The notes under the pieces are model-generated. The model saw nothing but the letters and a program-made list of their open reading frames with translations, had not been told where the DNA came from and did no database searches. A DNA stretch of 25,291 nucleotides from UMGS1601 sp964617585 (GTDB lineage Bacteria > Bacillota > Clostridia > Oscillospirales > Ruminococcaceae), in NCBI GenBank assembly GCA_964617585.1, contig CAZTXS010000022.1, positions 1-25,291 on the forward strand, written 5' to 3'. A program made the position numbers and the translations under genes. Shown one piece after another: positions 8,362-15,465 of this stretch. The first letter of the stretch is position 1; every line of letters begins with the position of its first letter.

Positions 8362-9678
8362 TTACAGTGTAAGAAAATATATCCGCTCAAAGCTTTCCTT
8401 ATCATCTGTTTTGTTATAGTTTTCGTACTGCTGTTTTTTGGATTTCAAAAAGAAATCGACAATCTCTTCAGGCATATAGGTATAGAGAAATTCGCTGTTT
8501 TCCGCAAGATCAACAGCTTCATTCAAATTCTGAGGCAGAATTTTTATTTCAGTTAATTCATTTTCATCTGCATCCGCAAGGTTTATATTAACCGAATCGC
8601 ACAGTTTATCATTGTTCATAACTCCGTCAAGACAAGCATAAATAAGCAGAGACATCGCCAGATACGGGTTGCAGGCGCAGTCAGGCGAACGCAGAATCAC
8701 CCTTGCGGAATTGTCCTTATCAAGAGGGACTAATATCAGCTGGGCGTGGTTTTGGTGCGACCATGTTATGTATTTCGGAGCAAGATACTCTCCGAATCTT
8801 TTAAAGCTGTTCACGGTTGGGTTTAAAAAAACCGTCATGTCTGCAACTCTGTTAAGTATTCCCGCAACGGCGCTGCTTCCCATTTCATTGCCTTTTGACG
8901 AAAAGTTTTTAAACAGCTCTTTTCCGTCCTTGGACATTGAAATACCGAAGTGAAGTCCGCTTCCGCTTTTATCTGAAAGAGGCTTCGGCATAAACGACGC
9001 ATACAAGCCGTTTTTGTCAGCCATATTCTTAACTACCGACTTAAACGTCTGAAGATTATCCGCCGCATTCAGCGGATCGCTGTATTTAAAATAAACCTCG
9101 TTCTGTCCCGGTCCGCTCTCATGCCTTGAGGATTCAGGGATAATATCCATCTGCTCCAACGTCAGACATATCTCACGCCGAACGTTCTCTCCTCTGTCGG
9201 AAGGAGAAGCGTCCAAATAGCCTGCATAATCGTTAGGCGTCTTTGTCGGGTTTCCGTCGTCGCTGCATTTAAACAGATAGAATTCGCATGAAGTACCGAA
9301 TTTAAACGTATATCCGAGCTTTTCAGCCTTTTTGACAGCATTGCGAAGAATAGACCGACAGTCGCCGCCGAAGTCGCTTCCGTCAATATTTTTTATATCG
9401 CAGTAAAGCCTTGCCACGCCGCCGTGCTGAGGACGCCATGGGAGCATCGCAAGAGTGTCGGGATCGGGAAACAAAAGCAGATCCGATCGGTTGAAGTTCA
9501 TAAAGCCGTCTATATGCGAAGCGTCAAAGCTGATTCCGTCGGCAAAGGCTCTTCTGAGCTCGCAGCTGTTTATGGAAATATTCTTCTGATTGCCGAACAT
9601 ATCGGAAAAAACCAGCTTGACAAATCTGACGTCGTTTTCCTCAATAAACTGCAAAACATCTCTTTCGGTATACTTCAT
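8362..9678 (-). CDS. GlnA-like (type I glutamine synthetase family) protein with altered active site
   Basis: Length (438 residues) and order of motifs match type I glutamine synthetase: beta-grasp N-domain, CEFYLF at 131, ESGPGQNEV at 187, GSGLHFGI at 239, NPTVNSFKR at 286 and ACNPYLAM at 335. Compared with B. subtilis GlnA as I remember it, several key residues differ: the first metal Glu of GPEPEF is Ser130, the Glu of RVEVR is Ile328, the arginines of NRSPLIRIP become His311 and Leu316, and the Glu-flap residue of GYEAP becomes Leu299. Retained are Glu132, Glu187, Glu194, His243, Arg294 and Arg330. Catalysis is thus doubtful, and a sensory or regulatory role is plausible given the ANTAR gene immediately downstream. 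A clear AGGAGGA site precedes the ATG. A working but divergent ligase cannot be excluded. Confidence 0.85.
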   Translation of the reverse strand: MKYTERDVLQFIEENDVRFVKLVFSDMFGNQKNISINSCELRRAFADGISFDASHIDGFMNFNRSDLLLFPDPDTLAMLPWRPQHGGVARLYCDIKNIDGSDFGGDCRSILRNAVKKAEKLGYTFKFGTSCEFYLFKCSDDGNPTKTPNDYAGYLDASPSDRGENVRREICLTLEQMDIIPESSRHESGPGQNEVYFKYSDPLNAADNLQTFKSVVKNMADKNGLYASFMPKPLSDKSGSGLHFGISMSKDGKELFKNFSSKGNEMGSSAVAGILNRVADMTVFLNPTVNSFKRFGEYLAPKYITWSHQNHAQLILVPLDKDNSARVILRSPDCACNPYLAMSLLIYACLDGVMNNDKLCDSVNINLADADENELTEIKILPQNLNEAVDLAENSEFLYTYMPEEIVDFFLKSKKQQYENYNKTDDKESFERIYFLTL

Positions 9679-9741
9679 AATTTTCCTCCTGTTTTATAAA
9701 TTAAAACCTTTCGTTAAACTTAACATTCAATAGTTATAATC

Positions 9742-9780
9742 AAAAGGAATAAGACAGAGATACCCTCTGAAATATTCCTT
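9742..9780 (-). terminator. Hairpin between gltB3 and the glnA-like gene, weak terminator
   Basis: Minus strand: AAGGAATA pairs with TATTCCTT, with an inner CAGAG/CTCTG stem, followed by only TTTT. It could partially end the gltB transcript and uncouple expression of the GlnA-like and ANTAR genes, or act as an mRNA processing or stabilising hairpin. The loop does not fit the A1/G4 ANTAR pattern. I found no clear separate promoter for the glnA-like gene. Confidence 0.5.
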
Positions 9781-9796
9781 AATAATTATACAATAT

Positions 9797-10519
9797 TTAG
9801 TTCGCCGTGTAAAGACGTTTGTACGGATTTTTTGTATCCGGAGTTAAAACGTAAAATTTATGATCCATAATTTCGTTTTTATCGATTCCGAATTTCTTGC
9901 AGTATTCCTTAATATATTCGTCTATTTCCGCTAAATCCTCCTTTGTTGCTTCATCAGCTTTAACCTGTTTAGGCAAATCCTCCGGATAGCTGTCGGTTCG
10001 CAAAAAAATCTTGCCGCCGTGCATTCCCGTTCCGCAGAAATAACCCACTATCTGCTCTTTCTCATATCCAAGACCCAGAACGATAATATATCCTCCTGCC
10101 TGATATTCGCCCAAAAAGCTTCCTGCTTTTCCTCCGATAACAAGCACAGGAACTTTATCCATATATGATTTCATATGAATACCCGCCCTGTAGCCTGCGT
10201 CGCCTTTAACAAAAATTTTTCCGCCTCTCATTGCATATCCTGTAGCGTCGCCTGAAGAACCGTTTATAGTTATTGTTCCGTCGTTCATTGTATCGCCTGT
10301 TGCGTCCTGAGCGCTTCCGTTAACCGTTATATTGCTTCCGTCAAGATATGCTCCCAACGCATTTCCGGGAGTTCCGTTAATAACTATATTGCCGCTTGAA
10401 CGTCCTGCGGCTATATATCTCTGTCCTAAGCATTTATCTATTGTAATACTTTTGTCCTTACAAGCCTTCAGCTTTTTATTAAGAAGCTGAAAGTGCATAT
10501 CTCCAGCTGTTATTTTCAT
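9797..10519 (-). CDS. gltB3: Glutamate synthase GXGXG (alpha C-terminal) domain protein
   Basis: The 240-residue protein is a free-standing version of the right-handed beta-helix at the C-terminus of classical GltB. It shows the repeated G-X-X-X-G-X-X-X-G rungs (NVTNGSAQDATG-like repeats, MRGGKIFVKGDAGYRAG, GGKAGSFLGEYQAGG) and then a lysine-rich C-tail. In split glutamate synthases it forms the scaffold that holds amidotransferase and synthase parts together; it has no catalytic residues of its own. I chose ATG at 10519 because AAGGAGG is eight bases upstream; the two codons before it (GTG, TTG) are too close to that site. It follows the FAD oxidoreductase gene by 14 bases, in the same operon. 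Confidence 0.9.
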   Translation of the reverse strand: MKITAGDMHFQLLNKKLKACKDKSITIDKCLGQRYIAAGRSSGNIVINGTPGNALGAYLDGSNITVNGSAQDATGDTMNDGTITINGSSGDATGYAMRGGKIFVKGDAGYRAGIHMKSYMDKVPVLVIGGKAGSFLGEYQAGGYIIVLGLGYEKEQIVGYFCGTGMHGGKIFLRTDSYPEDLPKQVKADEATKEDLAEIDEYIKEYCKKFGIDKNEIMDHKFYVLTPDTKNPYKRLYTAN

Positions 10520-10533
10520 CAACACCGCCTCCT

Positions 10534-11760
10534 TTATTTCGCAAGAAACTCTTTACGAGTTTTGTTTGAAAAAGCCATCAGCTGCGGCTTTTCTTTTATC
10601 AAATCAAAGTCTATTGAGCTGAGCGGCGTCTGCTTGCGTATCAGACTTGTATAAATTCCCGCTCTTTTTATATCGCCTATCATTATATATCCCTTTAAGC
10701 GATTTGATTTATAAAATAATTTTTTATAGTTTCCGTTTTCAGATTTAAAATAGCAATCGCCCTCATATGTGCCGGCTGTAATAATGTGCAAGCCGAAAAA
10801 TCCGATTGAATTCATAGGTATTGCATTATCATAAGAAGCAACTCCGCCGGCCATATTGACTCCGGCTGTGAAGCCCTGCATATAAGCGTTAGGAAGCAAA
10901 GCCATAACCTTGTCGCTGTTGCTTGAAACATCATGAGATTCAGTACAGTCGCCTGCCGCATAAATATCCTCGATAGTTGTACGGCACTTTTTATCGGTAA
11001 CTATTCCCCTGTTGACCTTTCCGCCGATTTCTGAAATCAGCGATGTGCATGGACGAACTCCAACCGCAAGAACCAAAATGTCAAAGTCTATTTCCGTTCC
11101 GCTTTGAAGCACGGCTTTATTTACATCAAAAGACTTCACGCTGTCACTAAGGATAAACTTAACTCCCCGGGCTTCAATATGCTTCTGCACAATGCCTGAA
11201 CCATCGGAATCAAGTATAGACGGCAGTATTCTGTCGGCTAAATCAACAACGGTAATGCTTCCTGCCTTACTGTTGATTCCTTCTGCGCATTTAAGTCCGA
11301 TAAGTCCTGCTCCGATAATCAAAACCTTGCTTTGGGGAGTTATAGCCTTTTCAAGCTTATGAGCGTCGTTTAACGTCATAAAGCTGAACTTTTTCCTTAC
11401 CTTGTCAAGCCCCTCCATCGGCGGAACAAAGGGAACGGAACCCGTTGCGGTCAAAAGCTTTTCATATTCAATTTCCCTGCCGTCGGAAAGAACAACCTTT
11501 TTATTCTCATTGTCAATAGACGTAACAGTTTTTCCTAGCATTTTCTTGACCTTATTATCTTTATAAAAGCTGTCGGGACGGTATTTCATTCTCTGCTCAT
11601 CCGTCTTACCGTACAGAAGATATGAGATAAGCGGTCTTGAATATGTGTGATGCGGTTCTGACGCTATAAGCGTTATTTCTCCGCCCTTGTCAATACTTCT
11701 TATTCCCTCAACGCAGCCTACAGCGCCTGCTGAGTTTCCTATAATTACATACTTACTCAT
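10534..11760 (-). CDS. FAD-dependent NAD(P)H oxidoreductase of split glutamate synthase
   Basis: This 408-residue flavoprotein belongs to the pyridine nucleotide-disulphide oxidoreductase superfamily (NADH/rubredoxin reductase or NirB-like). It has an N-terminal FAD dinucleotide fold (KYVIIGNSAGAVG), a central NAD(P) fold (VLIIGAGLIGLKCAEG), and the second FAD motif DIYAAGDCTE. There is no redox CXXXXC pair at the FAD site, so it is a simple electron-transfer reductase. Set between the ferredoxin and GltB3 genes, it most likely passes electrons from NAD(P)H through the ferredoxin to the GltB2 FMN site, doing the job of GltD. The cofactor preference, NADH or NADPH, cannot be told from sequence alone. 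The ribosome binding site is weak and distant. Confidence 0.88.
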   Translation of the reverse strand: MSKYVIIGNSAGAVGCVEGIRSIDKGGEITLIASEPHHTYSRPLISYLLYGKTDEQRMKYRPDSFYKDNKVKKMLGKTVTSIDNENKKVVLSDGREIEYEKLLTATGSVPFVPPMEGLDKVRKKFSFMTLNDAHKLEKAITPQSKVLIIGAGLIGLKCAEGINSKAGSITVVDLADRILPSILDSDGSGIVQKHIEARGVKFILSDSVKSFDVNKAVLQSGTEIDFDILVLAVGVRPCTSLISEIGGKVNRGIVTDKKCRTTIEDIYAAGDCTESHDVSSNSDKVMALLPNAYMQGFTAGVNMAGGVASYDNAIPMNSIGFFGLHIITAGTYEGDCYFKSENGNYKKLFYKSNRLKGYIMIGDIKRAGIYTSLIRKQTPLSSIDFDLIKEKPQLMAFSNKTRKEFLAK

Positions 11761-11799
11761 TATTATTTCATGCCCCTTTCAATATTTCAGACAGTAATT

Positions 11800-12231
11800 C
11801 TAATCCTCTTTTTCCTCATAAACTATTGCTCTGTTCGGACAGCCGTCAACACACGCAGGCTTGCCGTTTGTGTTTTTCAGACATAGCTCGCACTTCTGCA
11901 CGGCTCCCTCGTCCGACGGCATTATTGCTCCGTAAGGACAAGCCAGCACGCAGGTATAACAGCCTATGCATTTATCACTGTCAATATTGATAACCCCGTC
12001 ATTAATGGACAACGCTCCTGTTATGCAGCTTTTAACGCAAATAGGATCTTCACAATGACGGCAGGAAACAGCAAAGGATATTCCGTCCTTTTCTTCAACC
12101 TGAATCCTAGGGTTAATCGTTACGCCCTTAAGCTTTGCCATATTGTTTTTTCCCGAATTGGCAAAAGCACAGTAGTATTCACATAAATGACATCCAAGAC
12201 ACCATTTTTCATTTACATATATTCGCTTCAT
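11800..12231 (-). CDS. Ferredoxin-like subunit with four iron-sulphur clusters
   Basis: The 143-residue protein carries four cysteine groups: CLGCHLCEYYC, CRHCEDPICVKSC, CIGCYTCVLACP and CELC...CVDGCP, the pattern of HycB/DmsB-type electron-transfer subunits with four [4Fe-4S] clusters. No signal peptide or membrane segment is visible, so it is cytoplasmic. It lies between the GltB2 and FAD-oxidoreductase genes and most likely wires the two together. I chose ATG at 12231 (AAGGGG upstream); the frame extends to a GTG at 12270, but that would read through a palindrome and lacks a ribosome binding site. A role with another partner enzyme cannot be excluded. Confidence 0.88.
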   Translation of the reverse strand: MKRIYVNEKWCLGCHLCEYYCAFANSGKNNMAKLKGVTINPRIQVEEKDGISFAVSCRHCEDPICVKSCITGALSINDGVINIDSDKCIGCYTCVLACPYGAIMPSDEGAVQKCELCLKNTNGKPACVDGCPNRAIVYEEKED

Positions 12232-12252
12232 AAGTCTTAAAGCCCCTTCCCG

Positions 12253-12268
12253 GCGTATTTTAATACGC
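12253..12268. repeat. Intercistronic palindrome before ferredoxin gene
   Basis: GCGTATT, two bases, AATACGC: seven-base arms between gltB2 and the ferredoxin gene. A nearly identical palindrome lies between gltB1 and gltB2. It may be a regulator site or an mRNA processing hairpin. Confidence 0.6.
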
Positions 12269-12301
12269 ACAAATTATAAAAATTTATTTTGCTTTTCAGA
12301 A

Positions 12302-13807
12302 TTATTCTCCTGCATGCTTGATTCCCAAAATCGAAAGCTCTTTCTCGGTCAGACCTATTCCTCTCAGCATAAGTCTGTTGCCCCTGAGCGATTCAATAGA
12401 ATTAATACCCATACCGCCCATCATTTCCTTGATTTCGTGATTCCAAGCGGTAAGCAGATTAACAAGCCTTTTATATCCGATATCGGGGTTAAGTCTTCTT
12501 ACTAAATCCTCTCTCTGAGTAGCAATACCCCAGTTGCATTTGCCTTGCTGACAGCTCCTGCACAAGTGACAGCCCAATGCCATAAGCGCCGAGGTTCCTA
12601 TATATACTGCGTCTGCTCCCAAGGCTACCGCCTTGACTATATCGGCAGAGGAACGTATAGAGCCTCCTACGACTATTGAAACTCTGTTTCTTATACCCTC
12701 TTCACGAAGCCTTTGGTCAACGCTTGCCAAAGCAAGCTCTATAGGGATTCCGACATTATCCCTGATTCTTGTAGGCGCGGCTCCTGTTCCTCCTCTGTAG
12801 CCGTCGATAGCGATTATATCAGCTCCGCTTCTCGCAATACCCGAAGCTATAGCCGCAACATTGTGAACAGCCGCAATTTTAACTATTACAGGTTTTTTAT
12901 AGTCTGAAGCCTCCTTAAGTGAGAAAACAAGCTGTCTTAAATCCTCAATTGAATAAATATCATGGTGCGGAGCGGGTGAAATTGCGTCCGAACCCTCCGG
13001 AATCATTCTTGTCTTTGAAATATCATCTCCGACCTTTATTCCCGGAAGATGTCCGCCGATTCCCGGTTTTGCTCCCTGTCCCATTTTAATTTCTATAGCG
13101 GCTCCTGCATTAAGATAATTTTTATGTACTCCGAAACGTCCCGAAGCCACCTGAACTATAGTATTAGGTCCGTATTTGTAAAAATCCTTATGCAGTCCGC
13201 CCTCGCCTGTATTGTAATAAGTTCCAAGCTCTTGAGCTGCTCTTGCAAGACTTTCATGAGCGTTATAGCTGATAGAACCATACGACATTGCCGAAAACAT
13301 GATTGGAATTTCAAGCTTTAGCTGAGGGGCTAAATTGTTTTTAATTTCTCCCTTTGAATTAAATTCAACTTTTTCAGGCTTAGCTCCCAAAAACACCTTT
13401 GTTTCCATAGGCTCACGCAAAGGGTCAATAGACGGGTTTGTAACCTGTGACGCATTTATAAGCATCTTATCCCAGTAAATCGGATAGCCCTTCGGATTAC
13501 CCATTGAAGAAAGAAGAACTCCTCCTGTTCCTGCCTGACGGTAAATCTCTTTGATATGCTCTCCAGTCCAATTTGCGTTTTCTCTGAAGGTATGATTTGT
13601 CTTAACGATTTTCAGAGCTTTTGTAGGGCAAAGAGACACGCATCTGTGACAACAGACGCATTTTGAATTGTCGGCGGTCATACACTCCATATCATCATCG
13701 AATTTGTGAACCTCGTTTGAGCATTGGCGTTCACATACACGGCAGCCAATGCATTTATCTTTATCCCTTACTACTTCGTATTCGGGATATAAAAAATCTA
13801 TAGCCAT
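12302..13807 (-). CDS. gltB2: Glutamate synthase FMN/FeS synthase subunit with N-terminal ferredoxin domain
   Basis: This 501-residue protein is the catalytic centre of glutamate synthase: it joins ammonia from GltB1 to 2-oxoglutarate and reduces the product to glutamate at FMN. The N-terminus has two [4Fe-4S] motifs (CIGCRVCERQC and CVCCHRCVSLCP), absent from classical GltB and typical of the ferredoxin-fused archaeal/clostridial form. The FMN-binding barrel follows (MFSAMSYGSISYNAHESLA, IAIDGYRGGTGAAPTRIRD), ending in the cluster-binding CHLCRSCQQGKC. I chose ATG at 13807: GGAGG is seven bases upstream, while the in-frame ATG at 13822 forms part of that site. It is second in the operon, after gltB1. 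Confidence 0.93.
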   Translation of the reverse strand: MAIDFLYPEYEVVRDKDKCIGCRVCERQCSNEVHKFDDDMECMTADNSKCVCCHRCVSLCPTKALKIVKTNHTFRENANWTGEHIKEIYRQAGTGGVLLSSMGNPKGYPIYWDKMLINASQVTNPSIDPLREPMETKVFLGAKPEKVEFNSKGEIKNNLAPQLKLEIPIMFSAMSYGSISYNAHESLARAAQELGTYYNTGEGGLHKDFYKYGPNTIVQVASGRFGVHKNYLNAGAAIEIKMGQGAKPGIGGHLPGIKVGDDISKTRMIPEGSDAISPAPHHDIYSIEDLRQLVFSLKEASDYKKPVIVKIAAVHNVAAIASGIARSGADIIAIDGYRGGTGAAPTRIRDNVGIPIELALASVDQRLREEGIRNRVSIVVGGSIRSSADIVKAVALGADAVYIGTSALMALGCHLCRSCQQGKCNWGIATQREDLVRRLNPDIGYKRLVNLLTAWNHEIKEMMGGMGINSIESLRGNRLMLRGIGLTEKELSILGIKHAGE

Positions 13808-13825
13808 TACTAATCCTCCCATACT

Positions 13826-13840
13826 GCGTATATAATACGC
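13826..13840. repeat. Intercistronic palindrome before gltB2
   Basis: GCGTAT, three bases, ATACGC, in the gltB1-gltB2 gap. It shares its arms with the palindrome at 12253-12268. Confidence 0.6.
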
Positions 13841-13858
13841 TTTATCCTATCTCATAAA

Positions 13859-14950
13859 TTAAACGTTCATTGAATTGAGCGTCGCTATTACAGGCTCTCC
13901 GCCTTTCGGCGACCAGAGCTTATCAAGCTCCGGCTCGATAACTCTGATAGCGCATTCTTCGCTCGCCATATAAACCATGTCGTCCTTTTCTCCGATAACC
14001 ATAGAACGAAGCTTAAGTCTGTCGTTAAGAGCCATAAGCCCTCCCTCAAATCCGAGAATAATTGAAAAAGGTCCTGTTATGAGAAGCCCCGGAAATGCGT
14101 TTCTCAGATAATTCAGCTTATCTTTTTCTTTTTTAGGCAGACTGTCGATAGTTGACCAGAACGGTGCGGCGATAACGTTTGCAGCGTCCTCAAGAGAAAG
14201 TTTCTGCTTTCTTAAAAGATAGTCTATTATATAGGTTATAACCTCTGTATCAGTCTGAAGCGTACATTTATAGCCGTACATTTCTATATCTCTTCTGTTA
14301 GCGTCATAGCTGGAGATTTCACCGTTATGTACTATAGAATAGTCAAGCATTGCAAAAGGGTGAGCGCCTCCCCACCATCCGGGAGTGTTTGTCGGGTATC
14401 TTCCGTGAGCCGTCCATGCGTATCCCTCGTATTCGTCAAGTCTGAAATAATCTCCGACGTCCTCAGGAAAACCTACAGCCTTAAATACTCCCATGTTTTT
14501 TCCGCATGAAAAAACATAAGCTCCGTCGATATTTGAATTTATATTAATAACGCTCCTTGTTACAAACTCTTTTTCATCAAGCTGACTTTCAGTAAGCTTT
14601 GTCGGCAGCGGATTAAGAAAATATCTCCAGATAAGCGGTTCAGCAGTAATCGCCTTGTTTGGCTTAACAGGTATCTTAGACAGATTGATAATATCAAAAT
14701 GCCTGTCTAAAAATCTCTCGCACTCTTCCCTTGACTTATTTGAATCATAAAAAACATGAAAAGCGTATAGATCTTTATACTGCGGATAAATTCCGTATCC
14801 TGCAAATCCTCCTCCCAATCCGTTGGAACGGTCGTGCATTGTAGCAATAGAGCTTACAACCTTTGAACCGTTAATCTTTTTTCCGCTTTTGGATATCATT
14901 CCGGATATTGCACAACCGGACGGAATTCTTATCTCTCCCTCTTTAAGCAT
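13859..14950 (-). CDS. gltB1: Glutamate synthase glutamine amidotransferase subunit
   Basis: This 363-residue class II (Ntn-type) amidotransferase releases ammonia from glutamine for GltB2. Visible motifs are GRYPTNTPGWWGGAHPF and VHNGEISSYDANRRDIE, followed by TLQTDTEVITY. The presumed nucleophile is Cys13 in IPSGCAISG rather than residue 2, so removal of a short leader peptide, or use of a non-terminal Cys, is implied. I chose ATG at 14950, preceded by the very strong AAGGAGGAAG; the frame runs on to 15049 but that stretch is the leader terminator, not protein. It is the first gene of the nitrogen operon and is controlled by its own promoter and attenuator, back to back with glnN. Confidence 0.92.
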   Translation of the reverse strand: MLKEGEIRIPSGCAISGMISKSGKKINGSKVVSSIATMHDRSNGLGGGFAGYGIYPQYKDLYAFHVFYDSNKSREECERFLDRHFDIINLSKIPVKPNKAITAEPLIWRYFLNPLPTKLTESQLDEKEFVTRSVININSNIDGAYVFSCGKNMGVFKAVGFPEDVGDYFRLDEYEGYAWTAHGRYPTNTPGWWGGAHPFAMLDYSIVHNGEISSYDANRRDIEMYGYKCTLQTDTEVITYIIDYLLRKQKLSLEDAANVIAAPFWSTIDSLPKKEKDKLNYLRNAFPGLLITGPFSIILGFEGGLMALNDRLKLRSMVIGEKDDMVYMASEECAIRVIEPELDKLWSPKGGEPVIATLNSMNV

Positions 14951-14995
14951 ACAAGCTTCCTCCTTATAAATTATATTTAATGTTTTGCATAAATT

Positions 14996-15057
14996 AAAAA
15001 GGCGCCCGCAAAACAGCCGCAGATATATATCTGCCGCCGTCGTGAACACCTTTGTCC
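14996..15057 (-). promoter_or_regulatory. ANTAR-type hairpin overlapping a terminator in the gltB1 leader
   Basis: On the minus strand GGAC (15057-15054), loop AAAGGT, GTTC (15047-15044) form a short hairpin whose six-base loop has A1 and G4. The loop and 3' arm (AAAGGTGTTC) can instead pair with GGGCGCCTTT to make a terminator enclosing a palindrome (GCAGATAT/ATATCTGC) and followed by TTTTT at 15000-14996. The two structures are mutually exclusive, as in ANTAR-controlled leaders. The short hairpin has four pairs, one of them G-U. Confidence 0.7.
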
Positions 15058-15074
15058 CAATATTTATCTATAAC

Positions 15075-15103
15075 ATATTATCATATCAATTTACCTTTGT
15101 CAA
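15075..15103 (-). promoter_or_regulatory. gltB1 operon promoter
   Basis: Minus strand: TTGACA (15098-15103), 17 bases, TAATAT (15075-15080). Transcription would start near 15068, about ten bases before the leader hairpin. Confidence 0.75.
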
Positions 15104-15178
15104 TAGTTTTTTGCAAAATAATTATAATAAAATTCATTTTCTTTCGTATAAACTCATAAATTAAAGTGCATTAGCAAT

Positions 15179-15214
15179 ATTTTTGCAAGTTTGATAATAA
15201 AAACTTGCAAAAAT
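15179..15214. promoter_or_regulatory. Perfect 14-bp inverted repeat in the divergent gltB1-glnN region
   Basis: ATTTTTGCAAGTTT, eight bases, AAACTTGCAAAAAT. No T-run fits a terminator. A third copy of the core TTTTTGCAA lies at about 15108-15116, four bases upstream of the gltB1 -35 box. It looks like an operator for a DNA-binding regulator. The rest of 15104-15340 is AT-rich with no gene. Confidence 0.55.
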
Positions 15215-15340
15215 AAGGAATACTATATTTATTATAAAAAACGGTCTGTATAATTATTATAAAAATTCACCAAAACTTTTTCTCAAGCCGGGGTTCAGTT
15301 TGAATAATTTCACAAATATAAAGAAAAAACAAAAAAATGC

Positions 15341-15369
15341 TTGACAAATGAAGTAAAAGAGAATATACT
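15341..15369 (+). promoter_or_regulatory. glnN promoter
   Basis: TTGACA (15341-15346), 17 bases, TATACT (15364-15369): near-consensus housekeeping promoter. The start of transcription would be near 15376, just before the leader hairpin. Confidence 0.85.
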
Positions 15370-15379
15370 AACAATGTAA

Positions 15380-15424
15380 ACAGCAAAGGCGCTGTGGACG
15401 TATTAACGTTCGCAGTGCCTTTTT
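15380..15424 (+). promoter_or_regulatory. ANTAR-type hairpin overlapping a terminator in the glnN leader
   Basis: ACAGC (15380-15384), loop AAAGGC, GCTGT (15391-15395) form a five-pair hairpin with A1/G4 in a six-base loop. The sequence from the loop onward, AAAGGCGCTGTGGACGT (15385-15401), pairs fully, with three G-U pairs, to ACGTTCGCAGTGCCTTT (15406-15422), giving a terminator followed by T-rich sequence. Forming the first hairpin breaks the terminator. Confidence 0.8.
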
Positions 15425-15465
15425 ATTTATCGTTTAATAATTTATACTGAAATGGAGGAACTCAT

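Noticed and set aside
9742..9780. Fourth ANTAR target before the glnA-like gene
   Set aside because: A hairpin is present, but no six-base A1/G4 loop overlaps its 5' arm, so it is listed only as a weak terminator.
14951..15049. N-terminal extension of GltB1
   Set aside because: The codons lie in the leader terminator. The strong Shine-Dalgarno marks 14950 as the start.
15376..15465. Known riboswitch in the glnN leader
   Set aside because: The leader is too short, with a single hairpin-terminator; no glutamine or other riboswitch core is visible.
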